Part shown: piece after piece, positions 14,317-16,203 of the stretch
Layout of the letters: every line of letters starts with the position of its first letter
How positions within the stretch are numbered: the first letter of the stretch is position 1
Assembly: GCA_025354065.1 (NCBI GenBank)
Contig: JANXNM010000223.1
Location: 1-16,203, forward strand
DNA length: 16,203 nucleotides
Reading direction: 5' to 3'
From: Synechococcales cyanobacterium 340R_concoct_173_sub
GTDB taxonomy: Bacteria > Cyanobacteriota > Cyanobacteriia > Leptolyngbyales > Leptolyngbyaceae
The notes under the pieces: generated by a model
Databases searched by the model: none
Told to the model about the DNA's origin: nothing
What the model saw: the letters and a program-made list of their open reading frames with translations, nothing else
Position numbers and translations under genes: made by a program

Positions 14317-15924
14317 ATGACCGATATCGGACTAAATCGCAGTCCAGTCTCATTGACTACAAATGATGCGCCACCGCCCTCTGATAAAGTATCTCTGAAG
14401 GACTGGATTGGTGTGATAGCCACTCTGCTGGGTGCTTTCATGGCCGTTTTGGATATCCAAATCACCAATGCCTCATTAAATGACATTACCGGAGCACTCG
14501 GGGCCACGATCGATGAAGGCTCTTGGATTTCGACGGGTTATCTCGTAGCTGAAATTGTTGTCATTCCCCTGACAGGCTGGCTATCGCAAGTTTTTGCCAT
14601 TCGTCGTTATTTACTGGCTAATGCAACTTTATTTTTGATCTTTTCGATCGCCTGTGCCTTTGCAATTAACCTACCGATGATGATTTTGTTTCGGGCGGGG
14701 CAGGGCTTTACAGGCGGAGTATTGATCCCGATGGCTTTCACGGTAATTTTAACAACATTACCCGCCTCAAAACAGCCAATCGGTTTAGCCATGTTTGCAC
14801 TAACCGCGACGTTTGCCCCTTCTATTGGCCCGACCGTCGGTGGGTGGCTGACTGACAACTTTGGTTGGCAATACATTTTTTACCTTAATGTCATTCCTGG
14901 ATTGCTCCTAATTGCAGGTGTGATGTATGGAATCAAACCTAAGCCGATGGAGTTGAATAAAATCAAACAAGGAGATTGGTGGGGCATTGCCACCATGGCA
15001 ATTGGACTGGCCTCGCTGGAGTTTTTCTTAGAAGAAGGCAACCGCAAAGATTGGTTAGGTTCCGAAGAAGTTGTCCGTGCTGGAATCATGGCCGCGATCG
15101 CATTGCCCCTATTTGTATTCATTCAACTCATACGCAAACAGCCTTTAGTGAATCTACGGTTACTCAAACGACGAAATTTTGGCCTATCAAGCATTGTTAA
15201 TCTAGTCACTGGGTTAGGGTTGTACGGTTCGATATTTATATTGCCTTTGTTTCTGGCGCAAATTCAAGGTTACAACGCGATGAAAATTGGCGAAACTATC
15301 ATGTGGTCAGGCATTCCCCAGCTTTTTATTATTCCGTTTTTACCTAAATTGATCCAGCGATTTGATCTGCGCTTATTGATTGCTATTGGCCTGAGTCTTT
15401 TTGGTCTAAGTTGCTTTATGAATTCAACATTGACTTATCAAACGGGAATTGAACAATTGATGTGGTCACAGATTGTTCGGGCTTGCGGGCAACCATTAAT
15501 TATGATTCCCCTTTCTAGTGTAGCAACCGCAGGTATAGAACCAAAACAAGTCGGTTCGGCCTCAGCACTTTTCAATATGGGTCGAAATTTAGGGGGTTCG
15601 ATCGGAATTGCTATTCTGGGAACCTTGCTGTCAATGCGCGAAAAGTTTCACTCAAATCGGCTAGGGGAGTCAATCTCGTTGGCAAATCAACTGACTCGCG
15701 ATCGCCTGGACCAACTGACCCAATCATTTCTGGCGCAGAGCGGGGATCCAGTTTCTGCCCAAAATCAAGCTTTTGCTGTTATCGATCGCTTAGTGCGGCG
15801 TGAGGCTAGCGTGATGGCCTACAACGACTGCTTTTTTTTCATGGGCTGTGCTTTATTTCTAAGCGCCATCCTAGTACTATTCTTCACGCGAGTTAAGCCG
15901 ACAGGTGCGACAGTGAGTCATTAG
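14317..15924 (+). CDS. DHA2-family MFS multidrug exporter (EmrB/QacA-like)
   Basis: 535 residues with about 14 hydrophobic segments, as in EmrB. FMAVLDIQITNASLNDI (41-57) is the helix-1 motif of DHA2 transporters (usually LDTTIVNVALP). DEGSWISTGYLVAE (66-79) and the motif C region APSIGPTVGGWLTDNFGW (167-184) are present, along with LFRAGQGFTGG (124-134) and the QVGSASALFNMGRNLGGSIG stretch in the C-terminal half. It expels hydrophobic compounds in exchange for protons, probably through the adaptor encoded 16 bases upstream; the two form an operon. The ribosome site is weak (GCGGAAT). No regulator is adjacent, so what induces the pair is unknown. Confidence 0.92.
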   Translation: MTDIGLNRSPVSLTTNDAPPPSDKVSLKDWIGVIATLLGAFMAVLDIQITNASLNDITGALGATIDEGSWISTGYLVAEIVVIPLTGWLSQVFAIRRYLLANATLFLIFSIACAFAINLPMMILFRAGQGFTGGVLIPMAFTVILTTLPASKQPIGLAMFALTATFAPSIGPTVGGWLTDNFGWQYIFYLNVIPGLLLIAGVMYGIKPKPMELNKIKQGDWWGIATMAIGLASLEFFLEEGNRKDWLGSEEVVRAGIMAAIALPLFVFIQLIRKQPLVNLRLLKRRNFGLSSIVNLVTGLGLYGSIFILPLFLAQIQGYNAMKIGETIMWSGIPQLFIIPFLPKLIQRFDLRLLIAIGLSLFGLSCFMNSTLTYQTGIEQLMWSQIVRACGQPLIMIPLSSVATAGIEPKQVGSASALFNMGRNLGGSIGIAILGTLLSMREKFHSNRLGESISLANQLTRDRLDQLTQSFLAQSGDPVSAQNQAFAVIDRLVRREASVMAYNDCFFFMGCALFLSAILVLFFTRVKPTGATVSH

Positions 15925-15966
15925 GTGCAGTGTTAAAGTTAGATAACCGATCGCAATAGACATTTG

Positions 15967-15993
15967 ATTACTTTCGTATAATCACTTTCGTAC
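15967..15993 (+). repeat. 13-bp imperfect direct repeat
   Basis: ATTACTTTCGTAT (15967-15979) and ATCACTTTCGTAC (15981-15993) are adjacent copies with 11 of 13 identical, starting 43 bases after the efflux transporter stop. They might belong to the end of the insertion sequence that begins nearby or be regulatory. Confidence 0.4.
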
Positions 15994-16097
15994 ATTTTGA
16001 AACGTATTCCATCAAATTATATAAATCACATATAGAACCTATTTGACATTCTAAGGTATGCCAAAAGCATCGTAAAAAACTCATATTCACTAGTCCT

Positions 16098-16203
16098 ATG
16101 GTCTATTCCAGCAGTCTGACGGATAAAGAATGGGAAATCCCTGAACCGCTTCTGCTAGAAGTGCTACCTCCCAAAAAACAGACCAGACCTTCTAATTGGA
16201 CCA
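16098..16203 (+). CDS. IS5-family transposase, N-terminal part (cut by window end)
   Basis: ATG 16098 opens a frame that runs off the window after 35 codons. The translation begins MVYSSSLTDKEWEIPEPLL and continues with LPPKKQTRP and NWT, matching the N-terminal DUF4096-type region of cyanobacterial IS5-family transposases (SLTDxEWxxxxPLLP...K...RP). Residues 15 and 20-23 (P, LEVL) deviate from the usual spacing and may signal divergence. The catalytic DDE residues lie beyond the window, so intactness cannot be judged. The left end of the element should be within the 173 bases after the efflux gene, but its terminal repeat cannot be fixed without the right end. Confidence 0.8.
   Translation, partial: MVYSSSLTDKEWEIPEPLLLEVLPPKKQTRPSNWT

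Noticed and set aside
1..16203. CRISPR array, defence island or biosynthetic cluster
   Set aside because: No regularly spaced repeats and no nuclease, restriction, toxin-antitoxin or assembly-line genes were seen.

Overview
The window looks like chromosomal DNA of a cyanobacterium, most likely a filamentous or Leptolyngbya-like one (the finer placement is a guess). The evidence is a high density of CGATCG and of the HIP1 octamer GCGATCGC, a high-light-inducible (Hlip) chlorophyll-binding protein, a cyanobacterial-type glycolate dehydrogenase subunit GlcD, and a DUF1565 secreted beta-helix protein. No complete mobile element, CRISPR array, rRNA or convincing tRNA is visible. All functional names below come from reading motifs; no search was run.

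Left half (1-7639) is compact housekeeping DNA: a terminator-like element; a secreted DUF1565 beta-helix protein with a SPOR-like tail; a DUF21/CBS/CorC membrane protein; then, convergent with it, a two-gene unit made of a TetA-like MFS transporter followed at once by a small two-helix membrane protein of unknown function. Divergent from the MFS gene is a class III-like polyphosphate kinase 2, which converges with glcD (photorespiratory glycolate oxidation).

The middle (7640-12358) is gene-poor, AT-rich and accessory in character. It holds a run of small stress-type genes on the plus strand: a secreted CsbD/LEA-like protein, a small secreted hydrophilic protein with a 4-residue tandem repeat, a YflT-like general-stress/low-temperature-type protein fused to a ChaB-like domain, and a single-helix Hlip. 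The Hlip gene lies between two unexplained inverted-repeat structures: a 13-bp perfect inverted repeat enclosing a second hairpin (10176-10303), and an about 112-bp element with nearly 20 bp of terminal pairing and internal hairpins (10693-10804). After it comes about 0.9 kb with no convincing gene, probably decayed sequence, and then a secreted Cys-containing protein on the minus strand.

Right end (12359-16203): an emrA-emrB-like efflux pair (HlyD-family adaptor and 14-helix DHA2 transporter) separated by 16 bases, then the first 35 codons of an IS5-family transposase cut off by the window edge. Common themes are envelope maintenance, export and stress tolerance. I see no clearly new multi-gene defence or biosynthetic system. 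The best candidates for something undescribed are the two structured elements around the Hlip gene and the YflT-ChaB fusion.
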